Positions 9,184 through 17,624 of a DNA stretch of 64,000 nt are shown in pieces. This stretch comes from Bradyrhizobiaceae bacterium (GTDB lineage Bacteria > Pseudomonadota > Alphaproteobacteria > Rhizobiales > Xanthobacteraceae), in contig JADYXZ010000021.1 in the NCBI GenBank assembly GCA_020853885.1, positions 62,001-126,000 on the forward strand. Direction: 5' to 3'. Positions within the stretch are counted from its first letter, which is position 1. Each line of letters starts with the position of its first letter. The position numbers and the translations under genes were made by a program. Under the pieces are notes generated by a model, which saw only the letters and a list, made by a program, of their open reading frames with translations, made no database searches and was not told the origin of the DNA.

Positions 9184-10131
9184 GTGAGCAGGCAGAAGAC
9201 GATCCTTGTTGCCGACATCGGCGGCACGAACATGCGGGTCGCGCTGGGCGACGCCGCACGCGGCTTGTATGCCTTACGAATTCTGAAGAACGCCGAGGTT
9301 GCCGATCCGCGCCAACCTCTCGCCGAAACGATCGCCGAAGCCAAAGGCCGAATCTCTTCGGCTGTCATCGCATTGGCGGGGCCGGTCGAGGGCGACGAGG
9401 TCGCGCTCACCAATCATCCGTGGCGGATTTCCCGTCCCGCGCTGGAGCGTTCGCTCGATCTGCAAGTCGTGCTCGTCAATGATTTTCTCGCCACCGCGCA
9501 TGCCGTGCCGGCCCTCGACCAAGAGGATTTGATCCCGGTGCGCGATGGTGACGCGGCGGCGGACGGCAATATCCTGGTGTGCGGCCCCGGCACCGGCTTC
9601 GGCACTGCCGCGCTGATACGCTCGGATGGTTTCCTATTCGGCCTCCCGAGCGAGGCCGGACATATGATCCTTGGCGCCATGCGTGAGGAAGAAAGAGAGT
9701 TGCTCGCGCGCATCTCGACGCCGTCCGTGCCGCTCGTGGTCGAGGACGTGATTTCGGGGAAAGGGCTCGCCGCGCTGCATCGGGCGCTGTCGGGCAGGAA
9801 GCTCGCGAGCGAAGCGATCATCGCGTTGGCGCAGGCCGGAGACGGCGACGCGCGAAGCACCATCGTTGCGTTTCTGCGTTTTCTCGGCCGCATCGTTGGC
9901 GACCTCGCCCTCGCCTATGACGCGCGCGGTGGCGTGTATATCGCGGGCGGGCTCGGGCTCGCGCTTGCGCCGTTCTATTCCGGTTCTGCGTTTCTGGATT
10001 CTTTCGATCAGCATCCACCCTATGCGGAGCGGATGAAACGCATCCCGATCAAGATCATCAATCACGAACAGCCGGCCCTGCTCGGCGCGCTGCAAATCGG
10101 CCTCGCGCGCGCCGGTGCTCGGCGCCGCTGA
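9184..10131 (+). CDS. glk: Glucokinase
   Basis: About 315 residues; phosphorylates glucose with ATP. ROK/Glk-type motifs: VADIGGTNMRVALG (phosphate 1), ALAGPVEGDEVALTN, LVNDFLATAHAVP with the catalytic Asp in VNDF, CGPGTGFGTAAL (phosphate 2), PSEAGHM with the substrate Glu, and YIAGGLG (adenosine). Start GTG 9184 has AGGAG about 8 nt upstream and begins right before the first beta strand; ATG 9145 would add 13 residues without family match. Divergent from otsB, beside the PfkB gene: glucose released by the GH15 enzyme could be fed back to glucose-6-phosphate here. Confidence 0.95.
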   Translation: MSRQKTILVADIGGTNMRVALGDAARGLYALRILKNAEVADPRQPLAETIAEAKGRISSAVIALAGPVEGDEVALTNHPWRISRPALERSLDLQVVLVNDFLATAHAVPALDQEDLIPVRDGDAAADGNILVCGPGTGFGTAALIRSDGFLFGLPSEAGHMILGAMREEERELLARISTPSVPLVVEDVISGKGLAALHRALSGRKLASEAIIALAQAGDGDARSTIVAFLRFLGRIVGDLALAYDARGGVYIAGGLGLALAPFYSGSAFLDSFDQHPPYAERMKRIPIKIINHEQPALLGALQIGLARAGARRR

Positions 10132-10148
10132 TGCAAGCGCCGGCTGCG

Positions 10149-10391
10149 TCAGTTTCTCTCCGTGGCGCAGAAGATGAAGCCGGTGATGGCACTGCCGATT
10201 GCAATCATCAACGCAAGCACGCCAACAAAGACCAATACCGCAAGTCTGGGGGACGGATTACTCGTGATCACATCGAAGATGCTGGCATTGCTGACGATCA
10301 CGAACAAAGCCAGGAATGTTCCCAGGCCCGCGCCGACAAGCGTGTGGCAAGCCAATTCGCCGATCGGGACACTGGGCGCGCGATTCGACAT
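10149..10391 (-). CDS. Small membrane protein of unknown function
   Basis: 80 residues with two strongly hydrophobic segments (about 17-36 and 51-73) joined by a short polar loop, and short polar ends (MSNRAPSVPIGELA... and CATERN). No enzyme motif. It is convergent with glk, 17 bp from the glk stop. A two-helix inner membrane protein of this size is common in Hyphomicrobiales, but I do not recognise a named family. Confidence 0.6.
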   Translation of the reverse strand: MSNRAPSVPIGELACHTLVGAGLGTFLALFVIVSNASIFDVITSNPSPRLAVLVFVGVLALMIAIGSAITGFIFCATERN

Positions 10392-10438
10392 CTAGAGAAA
10401 CGCGAGCCGCCTGGAGTTGTTCCTATGACCGGGGCAAA

Positions 10439-10503
10439 TGCCTCTGCCCCTGCTGCACCGAACGGCGAATTTTGCTGACAGATCAGGAAGTTTGGTCGTC
10501 GAG
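10439..10503. repeat. Dispersed repeat, short copy A
   Basis: About 65 bp matching the distal part of the two longer copies at 25321-25552 and 35957-36188: the shared order is CCCTGCT, a C-rich stretch, CCGAACRGCGAATTTT, CTGAC, GATCAGG, TTTG. It runs into the 3' end of the OppF/DppF gene, so the last codons and stop of that gene (10483-10503) lie inside the repeat. Confidence 0.7.
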
Positions 10504-11526
10504 CCCGACTTGGGGCTGGGAAAGGCTCATGGCGCCAAGCTCGGTCTGTGGCTTCACAAGATGGCAAGCCGTCCGATGTCCCGGCACGATTTCGACGAGC
10601 GGCGGTTCAAGCTTACTGCAGATCGGCTGAGCCAGCGGGCATCGCGTCCGGAAGCGGCAGCCCGACGGAGGGTTGGAGGAGCTCGGCGCGTCGCCTTCGA
10701 TCGGCACGAAATCGCGGCGCTGGCGAGGATCGGCAATCGGCACCGCGCTGAGCAGCGCGCGGGTGTAAGGATGCAACGGATTATCATAAAGCTGCCGCCG
10801 GCTCGCAATCTCCACGACTTGTCCGAGATACATGACCGCCACGCGATCCGCGACGTGCCTGACCACGCCGAGATCGTGACTGATGAACAGGTACGCGAGC
10901 CCCAGCAACTCCTGCAGATCCTTGAGGAGATTGATCACCTGCGCCTGGACCGAGACGTCGAGCGCGGAGACCGGCTCGTCGCACACCACGAACCGCGGCT
11001 GCAGCATGAGGGCGCGTGCGATGCTGATCCGCTGCCGTTGACCGCCGGAGAACTCGTGCGGATAACGGTTGGCGAATTCTGGCCGCAACCCGACGCGATC
11101 GAGAAGCTCGGCGACTCTCTCACGCCGGGACTTGCGGGTGCCCAGTCGGAAAATATCGAGCGGCTCGAGCAGACTTGCGCCGACGGTCTTCTGCGGGTTG
11201 AGCGAACTATAGGGATCCTGGAAGATGATCTGCATCCGGCGCCGATAGGCGCGCATGTCCGCGGCACTGAGAGGCAGCAGGTCAACGCCCTCGAAGCGCA
11301 CAGCGCCGCCGGTCGGCTCGATGAGGCGCAGCAGCATCCGTCCCAACGTGCTCTTGCCGCATCCGCTCTCACCGACGAGACCAAGCGTCTCGCCCACATG
11401 AACGGTCAGATCGACCTCGTCCACGGCGCGAACCACCCCCACGGCCGGCCCGAAGAACCAACCCCTCGACACCGGGAAGTGCTTCGTCAGGCCAATCGCC
11501 TCGATCAGCGGCTCGCGCGAATTCAT
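10483..11526 (-). CDS. dppF: Dpp/Opp ABC transporter ATP-binding protein, second ATPase
   Basis: About 347 residues. Walker [11 protein letters not shown]-loop [11 protein letters not shown], signature [15 protein letters not shown], Walker [12 protein letters not shown], then the oligopeptide/dipeptide-transporter C-terminal part ([14 protein letters not shown], followed by a four-cysteine-like Fe-S region with [19 protein letters not shown]). The ATG overlaps the dppD stop (ATGA). Energises import through the DppBC pore. The last 7 residues (LDDQTS and neighbours) are read from repeat copy A, so the native C-terminal end may have been replaced. The substrate class (peptide, amide, opine or nickel) cannot be told from the ATPase. 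Confidence 0.93.
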   Translation of the reverse strand: MNSREPLIEAIGLTKHFPVSRGWFFGPAVGVVRAVDEVDLTVHVGETLGLVGESGCGKSTLGRMLLRLIEPTGGAVRFEGVDLLPLSAADMRAYRRRMQIIFQDPYSSLNPQKTVGASLLEPLDIFRLGTRKSRRERVAELLDRVGLRPEFANRYPHEFSGGQRQRISIARALMLQPRFVVCDEPVSALDVSVQAQVINLLKDLQELLGLAYLFISHDLGVVRHVADRVAVMYLGQVVEIASRRQLYDNPLHPYTRALLSAVPIADPRQRRDFVPIEGDAPSSSNPPSGCRFRTRCPLAQPICSKLEPPLVEIVPGHRTACHLVKPQTELGAMSLSQPQVGLDDQTS

Positions 11527-12503
11527 GCCGGCTCCAGCTCGTCCATCCGTATGCAGGCAACGGAGTGTGCCTTTCCCGGCCAAGCAAGAAAATCTTCGGG
11601 CATGGTGGCGCACTCGTCCCTCGCATAGCTGCAGCGGGGAGCGAACCGGCAGCCGGAGGGAAACTCCGTGAGCGGAGGAACAGTGCCGGGAATGACGGTG
11701 AGCCGGCGCACATCCCTGGCGATGCTCGGGATGCTCTCGAGCAGGGCGCGCGTGTAAGGGTGCCGCGGCGTCTCGAATATCCGTTCCACCGGCGCCTGTT
11801 CCACGATCCTGCCGGCGTACATGACTGCCACGCGATCGGCGAACTGGGCGATCACGCCGAGATCGTGCGTGATGAAGATCGTCGCCATCCGCAGCTCGCG
11901 CTGCAGGCGGCGGATCAAAGCGAGTATCTGCGCCTGAATGGTGACATCGAGCGCCGTTGTCGGCTCATCGGCGATCAGCAACCGCGGCCGGCACGCGAGC
12001 GCCATGGCGATCATGACGCGCTGACGCATGCCGCCGGAGAGCTCGTGAGGATATTGATCGATCCGGCGTTCCGGGTCGGATATGCCGACGACATCCAGGA
12101 GCTCCAGCACGCGGCGCCGTGCGGTGCGGCGGTCGAGCCGCTCGTGAATGCGCAACGTTTCACCGATCTGGTCGCCGACGCTGAAGACCGGATTGAGCGC
12201 CGACAGCGGCTCCTGGAAGATCATGGCGATCTGCGAGCCGCGCAAACGGCGCATCTCTGAGGCAGGAAGGCTTACGAGATCGATTCCGGAAAACCGTATG
12301 CTGCCTGCGGTGATGCGGCAGGAGGTCGGCAGCAGGCGCATGACGGTCAGCGCGGTGATACTTTTGCCACACCCAGATTCGCCGACGATGCCCAACACTT
12401 CTCCATCATCGACCGTAAATCCGATCCGCTCCACAGCCTTCGCGGAAACCCCGCCGACGCTCACCGTCACTTCGAGGTTATCCACTTCGAGCAGCGCCAT
12501 CAC
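11523..12503 (-). CDS. dppD: Dpp/Opp ABC transporter ATP-binding protein, first ATPase
   Basis: 326 residues. Walker [11 protein letters not shown]-loop [15 protein letters not shown], signature [15 protein letters not shown], Walker [14 protein letters not shown]-loop FITHDLGV, and the family C-terminal region [13 protein letters not shown] with [14 protein letters not shown]. It starts GTG-ATG (12503 or 12500) with AAGGA upstream. Followed by dppF with a 4-bp overlap, and preceded by the binding protein gene. Forms the ATPase heterodimer with DppF. Confidence 0.94.
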   Translation of the reverse strand: MMALLEVDNLEVTVSVGGVSAKAVERIGFTVDDGEVLGIVGESGCGKSITALTVMRLLPTSCRITAGSIRFSGIDLVSLPASEMRRLRGSQIAMIFQEPLSALNPVFSVGDQIGETLRIHERLDRRTARRRVLELLDVVGISDPERRIDQYPHELSGGMRQRVMIAMALACRPRLLIADEPTTALDVTIQAQILALIRRLQRELRMATIFITHDLGVIAQFADRVAVMYAGRIVEQAPVERIFETPRHPYTRALLESIPSIARDVRRLTVIPGTVPPLTEFPSGCRFAPRCSYARDECATMPEDFLAWPGKAHSVACIRMDELEPA

Positions 12504-12585
12504 CGCGGTGTCCTTGTCGAAGGCTGGTGGCCGGGCTCCGAGGGCGACGCGGCTGAAGCCCGCGCCGCCCCGGGGAGCATCAACG

Positions 12586-14088
12586 CTACTTCGGAAGCGG
12601 GAACACGTAGTGGAACTCCGGTCCGTCCAGCGTGTGGATGGTCTTGACCTTGTTGTTCACGGCCGTGAAGGTCGTGCCGCGATACATGAACAGCCACGGC
12701 GCGTCGTCGAACAGCCGCCGCTGGATGTCCGTATAGATCGCCCGGCGTTTCGCATCGTCGAACGTCGTACCGGCCTCGTCCATCATCTTGTCGATCTCGG
12801 GTTTCGAGACGGAGCCGTAGTTCCAAGCCTGACCCGCGCGCTTCGAGTTGAACACGCTCTGGAGGACTTGGTCGGGATCGCCCGTCGATCCGCCCCACCC
12901 GAGCATGTACAGGTTGAAGTCGCGCCGCTTGACCGCGTCGAGGTAACCGGCCCAGTCGCCGATCACGCGCAAGTCGACCTGGAAGCCCGCCTCCTTCAGA
13001 TAACCGGACACGGCCTGCGACACCTGACTGTCGAGCAGATATCGGTTGTCGGGCGACAGCAACACCAGCGTGCGGCTCTTCGGATCGGCTTCCTTGAGCA
13101 GGGCCTTGGCCTTTCCGGGATCGTACTTGTAGGTGCCGACGGGCACATGGCCCCAGAGCATGGCTTCCAGCACCGACCGCGACGGCGTGCCGGCGCCCTG
13201 AAGGACCCGCTCGATGATCGTCTCCTTGTCCACGGCGTAGTTGATGGCCTGCCGCACGCGGATGTCGTCGGTCGGCGCCTTTGCGTAGTTCAGCGAGTAG
13301 AAGATGTTTCTACCGTTGATGCTGATGATCTCGAGCCCCTTGGCTTTGACCTGACGCGCTTCCGCCGGGCCAAGCCGCAGCGCCACATCCGCCTCGCCGC
13401 GCATCATCATGAACTGACGCGTGGCGACATCCGGCACGAACTGGAAGATGATCTGCTCGAACTCTCCCGGCTCGCGGTAGAATGCGCTGTTGCGGTCGAC
13501 GACGATTCTGCTGCCACGCTCCCATTCCTTGAACTTGTAAGGCCCGCAGCTGACCGGGCGGACTCCATAGCGATCGCCGAGCTCCTTGTCGGCCTTCGGG
13601 CTCAGCAGCCCGGCATTGGGATGAGCCAGGCTGTTGCGCAGCGCCGGAAACGGCCGGGCGGTGGTCAGCACAACGGTGCTGTCGTTCTCCACCTTTATGT
13701 CGGAGATGGCGGCGAACAGAACCCGCTGCGATCCGCCCTTCGCGCGCATCCGCTCGATCATGTACTTCACGGCCTCGGCATTGACCGGCGTGCCGTCATG
13801 AAAGGTGGCGCCCTTCCGAAGCGTGAGCCTCCAGGTCAAGCCGTCACTGCTGATATCCTCCTTCTCCAGGAGTTCCGGCACGGGATTCATCTTGTCGTCG
13901 AAGGTATAGAGGCGGCAATAGATATGGTACATGACCATCGTCTGATCGCCGCTGAGGATCTCCACCGGATCGAGTGTCGGAAATTCGGATGGCAGAAGGA
14001 TGCGTAACGACTCCGCTCTTAGCGGCGTCGTGAGGATCGTCAGCAATCCAAGCATCAAGGCTGTCGAAACCAATCTCTTCCTTTTCAT
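12586..14088 (-). CDS. Family 5 extracellular solute-binding protein (peptide/nickel class)
   Basis: About 500 residues. Signal peptide MKRKRLVSTALMLGLLTILT with cleavage likely after LRA. Then LRILLPSEFPTLDPVEI, the SBP_bac_5 start, the cluster motif WRLTLRKGATFHDGTPV (about 94-110), and INYAVDKETIIERVL in the C-terminal lobe. GGGAG lies 8 nt before the ATG. It delivers a substrate to the DppBCDF transporter encoded around it; gene order is dppB, dppC, this gene, dppD, dppF. Linkage to an FAH-family hydrolase and GntR regulator points to a catabolic substrate rather than peptide scavenging (inference). Confidence 0.93.
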   Translation of the reverse strand: MKRKRLVSTALMLGLLTILTTPLRAESLRILLPSEFPTLDPVEILSGDQTMVMYHIYCRLYTFDDKMNPVPELLEKEDISSDGLTWRLTLRKGATFHDGTPVNAEAVKYMIERMRAKGGSQRVLFAAISDIKVENDSTVVLTTARPFPALRNSLAHPNAGLLSPKADKELGDRYGVRPVSCGPYKFKEWERGSRIVVDRNSAFYREPGEFEQIIFQFVPDVATRQFMMMRGEADVALRLGPAEARQVKAKGLEIISINGRNIFYSLNYAKAPTDDIRVRQAINYAVDKETIIERVLQGAGTPSRSVLEAMLWGHVPVGTYKYDPGKAKALLKEADPKSRTLVLLSPDNRYLLDSQVSQAVSGYLKEAGFQVDLRVIGDWAGYLDAVKRRDFNLYMLGWGGSTGDPDQVLQSVFNSKRAGQAWNYGSVSKPEIDKMMDEAGTTFDDAKRRAIYTDIQRRLFDDAPWLFMYRGTTFTAVNNKVKTIHTLDGPEFHYVFPLPK

Positions 14089-14110
14089 TTTCGTCTCTCC
14101 CTTTCCGCGT

Positions 14111-14947
14111 TTACGCCAATGCAACGCCCCGGTCACGCCGCCGGTCGGCAGCGGACCGCAAGCCGTCTCCAAGCAGATTGATGCCGAGGACCGTGATCAT
14201 GATCGCCAAGCCCGGAAACACCACCAGCGGCCAGTGCTGAAAGATGTAGCGCCGACCCGAATTCAGCATGGCGCCCCACTCCGGCATCTCGGGTGAAAGC
14301 CCGACGCCGAGAAAAGACAGCGTGGCGCCGATCAGGATCGACGTCGCCACCTGCAAGGCGGCGAGCACCACGAGCGAGTTGAGCAGGGCCGGAAGGACGT
14401 GCGACCAAAGGATGCGGATGCCGGAAGCACCGGCGGCGCGCGCGGCGACGATGTACTCGCGGGCGCGAATGGAATGGGTCGATGTCTGCGCCAGACGCGC
14501 GAAGACGGGAACCGCGCGCAGGCCGACGGCGAAGATGACGTTCCCCAACCCGTCGCCGGCCACCGCGATCACCATCAGTGCGATGAGAATGCCGGGGAAG
14601 ACCATCAGCAAATCCATGAAACGCATCGCGGCCGCCTCGAAGATGCCGCCGAAATATCCGCTCACGGCGCCGATCGACACGCCGATCACGACGCCGAAGA
14701 AGGTGGCCCCGATGCCGATCAGGAGCGAGTAACGAGCGCCGACAAGGATCCGCGCCAGCAGGTCCCGTCCGATCTGGTCGGTGCCGAGCCAGTGGGCCGC
14801 CGATGGCCCCTCGAGCGAGCGCGCAAGATTCTGATCGTAAGCGTCTGGCGTGAAATAGGGACCAAAGGTAGCGGCGAGGAGCAGCGCAAGCAGAACCCCC
14901 AAGCCGATCTTGCCGGTCAGCGGGAGTTCTGTGCGAAGGCCCGGCAT
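14111..14947 (-). CDS. dppC: Dpp/Opp ABC transporter permease DppC type
   Basis: 278 residues, about six membrane helices beginning GKIGLGVLLALLLAATFG. Typical OppC N-terminal extension (GPSAAHWLGTDQIGRDLLAR) and the EAA loop AAGASGIRILWSHVLPALLN. Pairs with DppB to form the channel. Lies 3 bp after dppB and 22 bp before the binding protein gene. Confidence 0.94.
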   Translation of the reverse strand: MPGLRTELPLTGKIGLGVLLALLLAATFGPYFTPDAYDQNLARSLEGPSAAHWLGTDQIGRDLLARILVGARYSLLIGIGATFFGVVIGVSIGAVSGYFGGIFEAAAMRFMDLLMVFPGILIALMVIAVAGDGLGNVIFAVGLRAVPVFARLAQTSTHSIRAREYIVAARAAGASGIRILWSHVLPALLNSLVVLAALQVATSILIGATLSFLGVGLSPEMPEWGAMLNSGRRYIFQHWPLVVFPGLAIMITVLGINLLGDGLRSAADRRRDRGVALA

Positions 14948-14950
14948 TGC

Positions 14951-15871
14951 TTACGCCTTTCTCACACGCGGATCGATGATGCCGTTCAGTATGTCAACGA
15001 GGAGGTTCGTCAGCGCGAAGACAAGGGCGAACGCCAGAATGAGCCCCTGGATCATCGGAAAGTCGCGGGAGACGATGGCGTCGACCAGCGCTTTGCCGGC
15101 GCCCGGCCAGGCAAAGATCGTCTCGACGGCGATGACGCCACCAAGCAGGCGCGCAAACTCGAGGCCGGCAATGGTGACGACCGGAATGAGTGCGTTCCGC
15201 AACGCGTGTCGCCACAGGACGACGCGCTCCTTCACTCCCTTCGCAACCGCCGTGCGGATGTAGTCCTCGCTCAAGACATCGAGCATCGTGGAGCGAGCGA
15301 GGCGACTGAAGATCGCCAGGCTGAGCGGAACCAACGTCGCGATCGGCAGAATGAAGGAGTCCCAGCGTCCCGTGGCCGCCACTGGCAGCCAACCGAGATG
15401 AACAGAAAAGAGAAGGATCAGAAGAAGCCCGATCCAGAAGGTCGGCGCAGAGACCCCAAGGAGGGCCGCCATGAGGACGAGGATGTCCGGCCACCGCCCT
15501 ACCCTCACCGCCGCCCAGACCCCAAGCAGCAGCCCCAAGGCCAGCGCGATCAGGATGGCCGAATACCCGAGCGCCAAAGTTGCCGGCAAGCGGGCGGCAA
15601 CCTCTTCGAGCACCGGTTGGCGGCTTCGGATCGAGTATCCGAGGTCGCCCGTCGCGAGGCTCTCAAGATACTTCAGATACTGCACGGCAACCGGCTGATC
15701 GAGGCCCAACCGGGTGCGTATCTCAGCAACCAGTTCCTGGCTCGCATCCTGACCCGCCAGCACCTGTGCCGGATCGCCCGGCATCAGGCGCAGCATGAAG
15801 AAGGCGACGATGCTAATCAGAAACAGGGTCAAGATTACCTGACCCAGTCTCCGAACCAGAAAATCCAACAT
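14951..15871 (-). CDS. dppB: Dpp/Opp ABC transporter permease DppB type
   Basis: 306 residues. Starts MLDFLVRRLGQVILTLFLIS as DppB/GsiC proteins do; has FFMLRLMPGDP, the RLGLDQPVAVQYLKYL periplasmic loop, and the EAA motif RHALRNALIPVVTIAG followed by AVETIFAWPGAGKALVDAI. Six membrane helices. Four bp downstream of the FAH-family gene, so co-transcribed with it. Confidence 0.95.
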   Translation of the reverse strand: MLDFLVRRLGQVILTLFLISIVAFFMLRLMPGDPAQVLAGQDASQELVAEIRTRLGLDQPVAVQYLKYLESLATGDLGYSIRSRQPVLEEVAARLPATLALGYSAILIALALGLLLGVWAAVRVGRWPDILVLMAALLGVSAPTFWIGLLLILLFSVHLGWLPVAATGRWDSFILPIATLVPLSLAIFSRLARSTMLDVLSEDYIRTAVAKGVKERVVLWRHALRNALIPVVTIAGLEFARLLGGVIAVETIFAWPGAGKALVDAIVSRDFPMIQGLILAFALVFALTNLLVDILNGIIDPRVRKA

Positions 15872-15875
15872 TACT

Positions 15876-16766
15876 CTATTGGCCGGCGGGCGGCTGGCTC
15901 TCCCATTCGATCCGATTTCGCAGGGCGGGGTATCCTTCGATTTCCACTTCCATGACGTCGCCGGGTTTGAGGAACTCCGGTGGCTTCTTGATGATGCCGA
16001 TGCCGATAGAAGTTCCGGTCGAGATGACGTCGCCTGGATTGAGCGTGATGCGGGCGGTGATGTATTCGATCACATCCGCGACCGAATGCACCATGTCGCT
16101 GGTGGGGAAGCGCTGCTTCTCCTCGCCGTTGACGCGGCAAACCATCGTGAGGTTCTGGGGATTCTTGATCTCGTCGGCGGTGATCAAGGTTGGCCCCATC
16201 GGACCGAACGTGTCGACCGCCTTCAGAGGAATGATCACACTCCCGGATTCCTTCGGCCGCGGCAGGATCTTCGCCGTCAGCTCGTTGCACGCCGTGTAGC
16301 CTCCGACATAGTCGAGTGCCTTGGCGGCCTTGACGCGCCGCGCGGTACGCCCGATGACCACCGCGAGTTCCGCTTCGTAGTCGACCTTGTCAATGACCGC
16401 CGGCACGAGCACCGGCTGCTCGTGACCGATCGCGCAACCGGGCAATTTCGCGAACAACTCGGGATGTACGTTCTCGGGCAATCCTTCGTTAGCCGTGAGC
16501 GCCTTGTAGTTGTAGCCGAGACCCAAGAACACCGCCGGCGTGGTCGGCGAGGCGTATTCGAACGATGCGGCGTCGAGCGCACGGCCGTTCTCGAGGCCGC
16601 GACGGGCGAATTGCTCCGCCTTCTTCAGACCCGCGGATCCCGAAGCAAGAAGCGTCGCCACGTCAGCAAACTCGGGTTCCCCTTCGAGGACGACCAGCTT
16701 GCCGTCGAGGTAGACGGCAGCGCGGAGACCTCCGCTTGATTTATCTTTGACCCGAGCCAGTTGCAT
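15876..16766 (-). CDS. Fumarylacetoacetate hydrolase-family protein
   Basis: 296 residues. The C-terminal two-thirds is an FAH catalytic domain: LGLGYNYKALTANEGL, DYEAELAVVIGRTAR (metal-binding E-x-E), YVGGYTACNELTA, DTFGPMGPTLITADEI and TGTSIGIGIIKKPPEFLKPGDVMEVEIEG. Family members hydrolyse, decarboxylate or isomerise acylpyruvates and 2-oxo acids with Mg2+ or Mn2+ (for example 2-hydroxyhepta-2,4-diene-1,7-dioate isomerase, acylpyruvase, ureidoglycolate lyase-like proteins). The particular reaction cannot be read here. First structural gene after the GntR regulator and in an operon with the Dpp transporter, so it probably acts on the imported compound or a product. Confidence 0.93.
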   Translation of the reverse strand: MQLARVKDKSSGGLRAAVYLDGKLVVLEGEPEFADVATLLASGSAGLKKAEQFARRGLENGRALDAASFEYASPTTPAVFLGLGYNYKALTANEGLPENVHPELFAKLPGCAIGHEQPVLVPAVIDKVDYEAELAVVIGRTARRVKAAKALDYVGGYTACNELTAKILPRPKESGSVIIPLKAVDTFGPMGPTLITADEIKNPQNLTMVCRVNGEEKQRFPTSDMVHSVADVIEYITARITLNPGDVISTGTSIGIGIIKKPPEFLKPGDVMEVEIEGYPALRNRIEWESQPPAGQ

Positions 16767-16814
16767 GCGCTTCTCCTTGTGGCCGCTTGATACTCGTCGT
16801 GTTTCGAGCCGCTC

Positions 16815-17540
16815 TCATCGCCAGTCCTTCAAGGTGACGACAAAGCAATGCCGGTCGGCACGATAGAAGGTGATCGTGCAGAAGATTGGCCGCTCCGATT
16901 GATCGAAATAAATGCGTTGGCCTTCGAGGACGGGACTGCCGATGTCGATATCGAGATATTCGGCGAAGGACGGATCGGCGAGCGTCGCGGAGATGGTCTG
17001 GCGGACCGATGCGATGCGTATCCCGTGCTTGTCCTCGAGCAGGGTCGCGATCGTCATCCGCTCGAGATCGTGCTCGTCGCTGAGAACCTTCTGGCCGAGG
17101 TCGTAAGGCAGAAAGGTGCGAATAAAGACGATCGGCTCGCCCTCGACGATCCCGATACGCTCCAGATAGACGATCTCGCTGTCGGCACTTATGCCGAGTC
17201 GGTCGGCGACGACTGCCGGCGGCGTCCGCACCTGCTTGTGGACGACCTTGGTCATCGCACCGTCCCGGTGCTTGATGAGGCTTTCGAGAAGCTCGCTCGG
17301 CCGCTGCTCCGTGCGCGGCATGGAACGCCCGACATAGAACGTCCCGCGGCCTTGCTCGCGGCGGATGCAGCCTGCGCTCTCGAGCAGACGCAACGCCTGC
17401 TGGACGGTGGCGCGGCTTACGCCGAAGTCGGCACAAAGCTCAGCTTCCGATGGGACGCGGGACCCTGGCGTGAGCTCCCGCTCCATACGCGCCAGCAGAA
17501 TTCCCTTGATGGCGACGTATTTGGGAACATCCCCACGCAT
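16815..17540 (-). CDS. GntR-family regulator, HutC/UTRA subfamily
   Basis: 241 residues. N-terminal winged helix (about 6-75) with YVAIKGILLARMERELTPGS, SEAELCADFGVSRATVQQAL and the wing RREQGRGTFYVG. C-terminal UTRA effector domain (about 95-235). Its start codon follows a -10 like TACAAA by only 6 nt, with a -35 TTGACC 17 nt further up, so the mRNA may be leaderless. A perfect 22-bp palindrome (17555-17576) overlaps that -35 and the promoter region of the divergent VOC gene, so the protein very likely represses both arms: FAH-Dpp on minus and VOC-Rid on plus. Confidence 0.94.
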   Translation of the reverse strand: MRGDVPKYVAIKGILLARMERELTPGSRVPSEAELCADFGVSRATVQQALRLLESAGCIRREQGRGTFYVGRSMPRTEQRPSELLESLIKHRDGAMTKVVHKQVRTPPAVVADRLGISADSEIVYLERIGIVEGEPIVFIRTFLPYDLGQKVLSDEHDLERMTIATLLEDKHGIRIASVRQTISATLADPSFAEYLDIDIGSPVLEGQRIYFDQSERPIFCTITFYRADRHCFVVTLKDWR

Positions 17541-17546
17541 TATTTA

Positions 17547-17575
17547 TTTGTAAGCTTGACCGGCTAACCGGTCAA
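17547..17575 (-). promoter_or_regulatory. Predicted promoter of the gntR-FAH-dpp operon
   Basis: On the minus strand TTGACC (17570-17575), 17-nt spacer, TACAAA (17547-17552), then 6 nt to the gntR ATG. Close to a sigma-70 consensus. Such a short distance implies a transcript starting at or next to the A of ATG. Confidence 0.5.
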
Positions 17576-17576
17576 G
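17555..17576. promoter_or_regulatory. 22-bp palindromic operator between gntR and VOC gene
   Basis: Perfect inverted repeat: CTTGACCGG, spacer CTAA, CCGGTCAAG. It covers the -35 of the gntR promoter and lies 49 bp before the VOC start. Two-fold symmetry and position fit a dimeric GntR/UTRA repressor acting on both directions. Confidence 0.7.
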
Positions 17577-17624
17577 TTGCTAAATAGCGTTGCTTCCTGA
17601 CGATTTTGACGACGGGACAGGAGA

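Noticed and set aside
12148-14007. 619-codon plus-strand open frame opposite the binding protein and dppD genes
   Set aside because: Antisense shadow; composition follows the codon pattern of the real gene.
14399-15955. 518-codon plus-strand open frame opposite dppC/dppB
   Set aside because: Highly charged, repetitive-looking translation produced by reading membrane-protein codons backwards.
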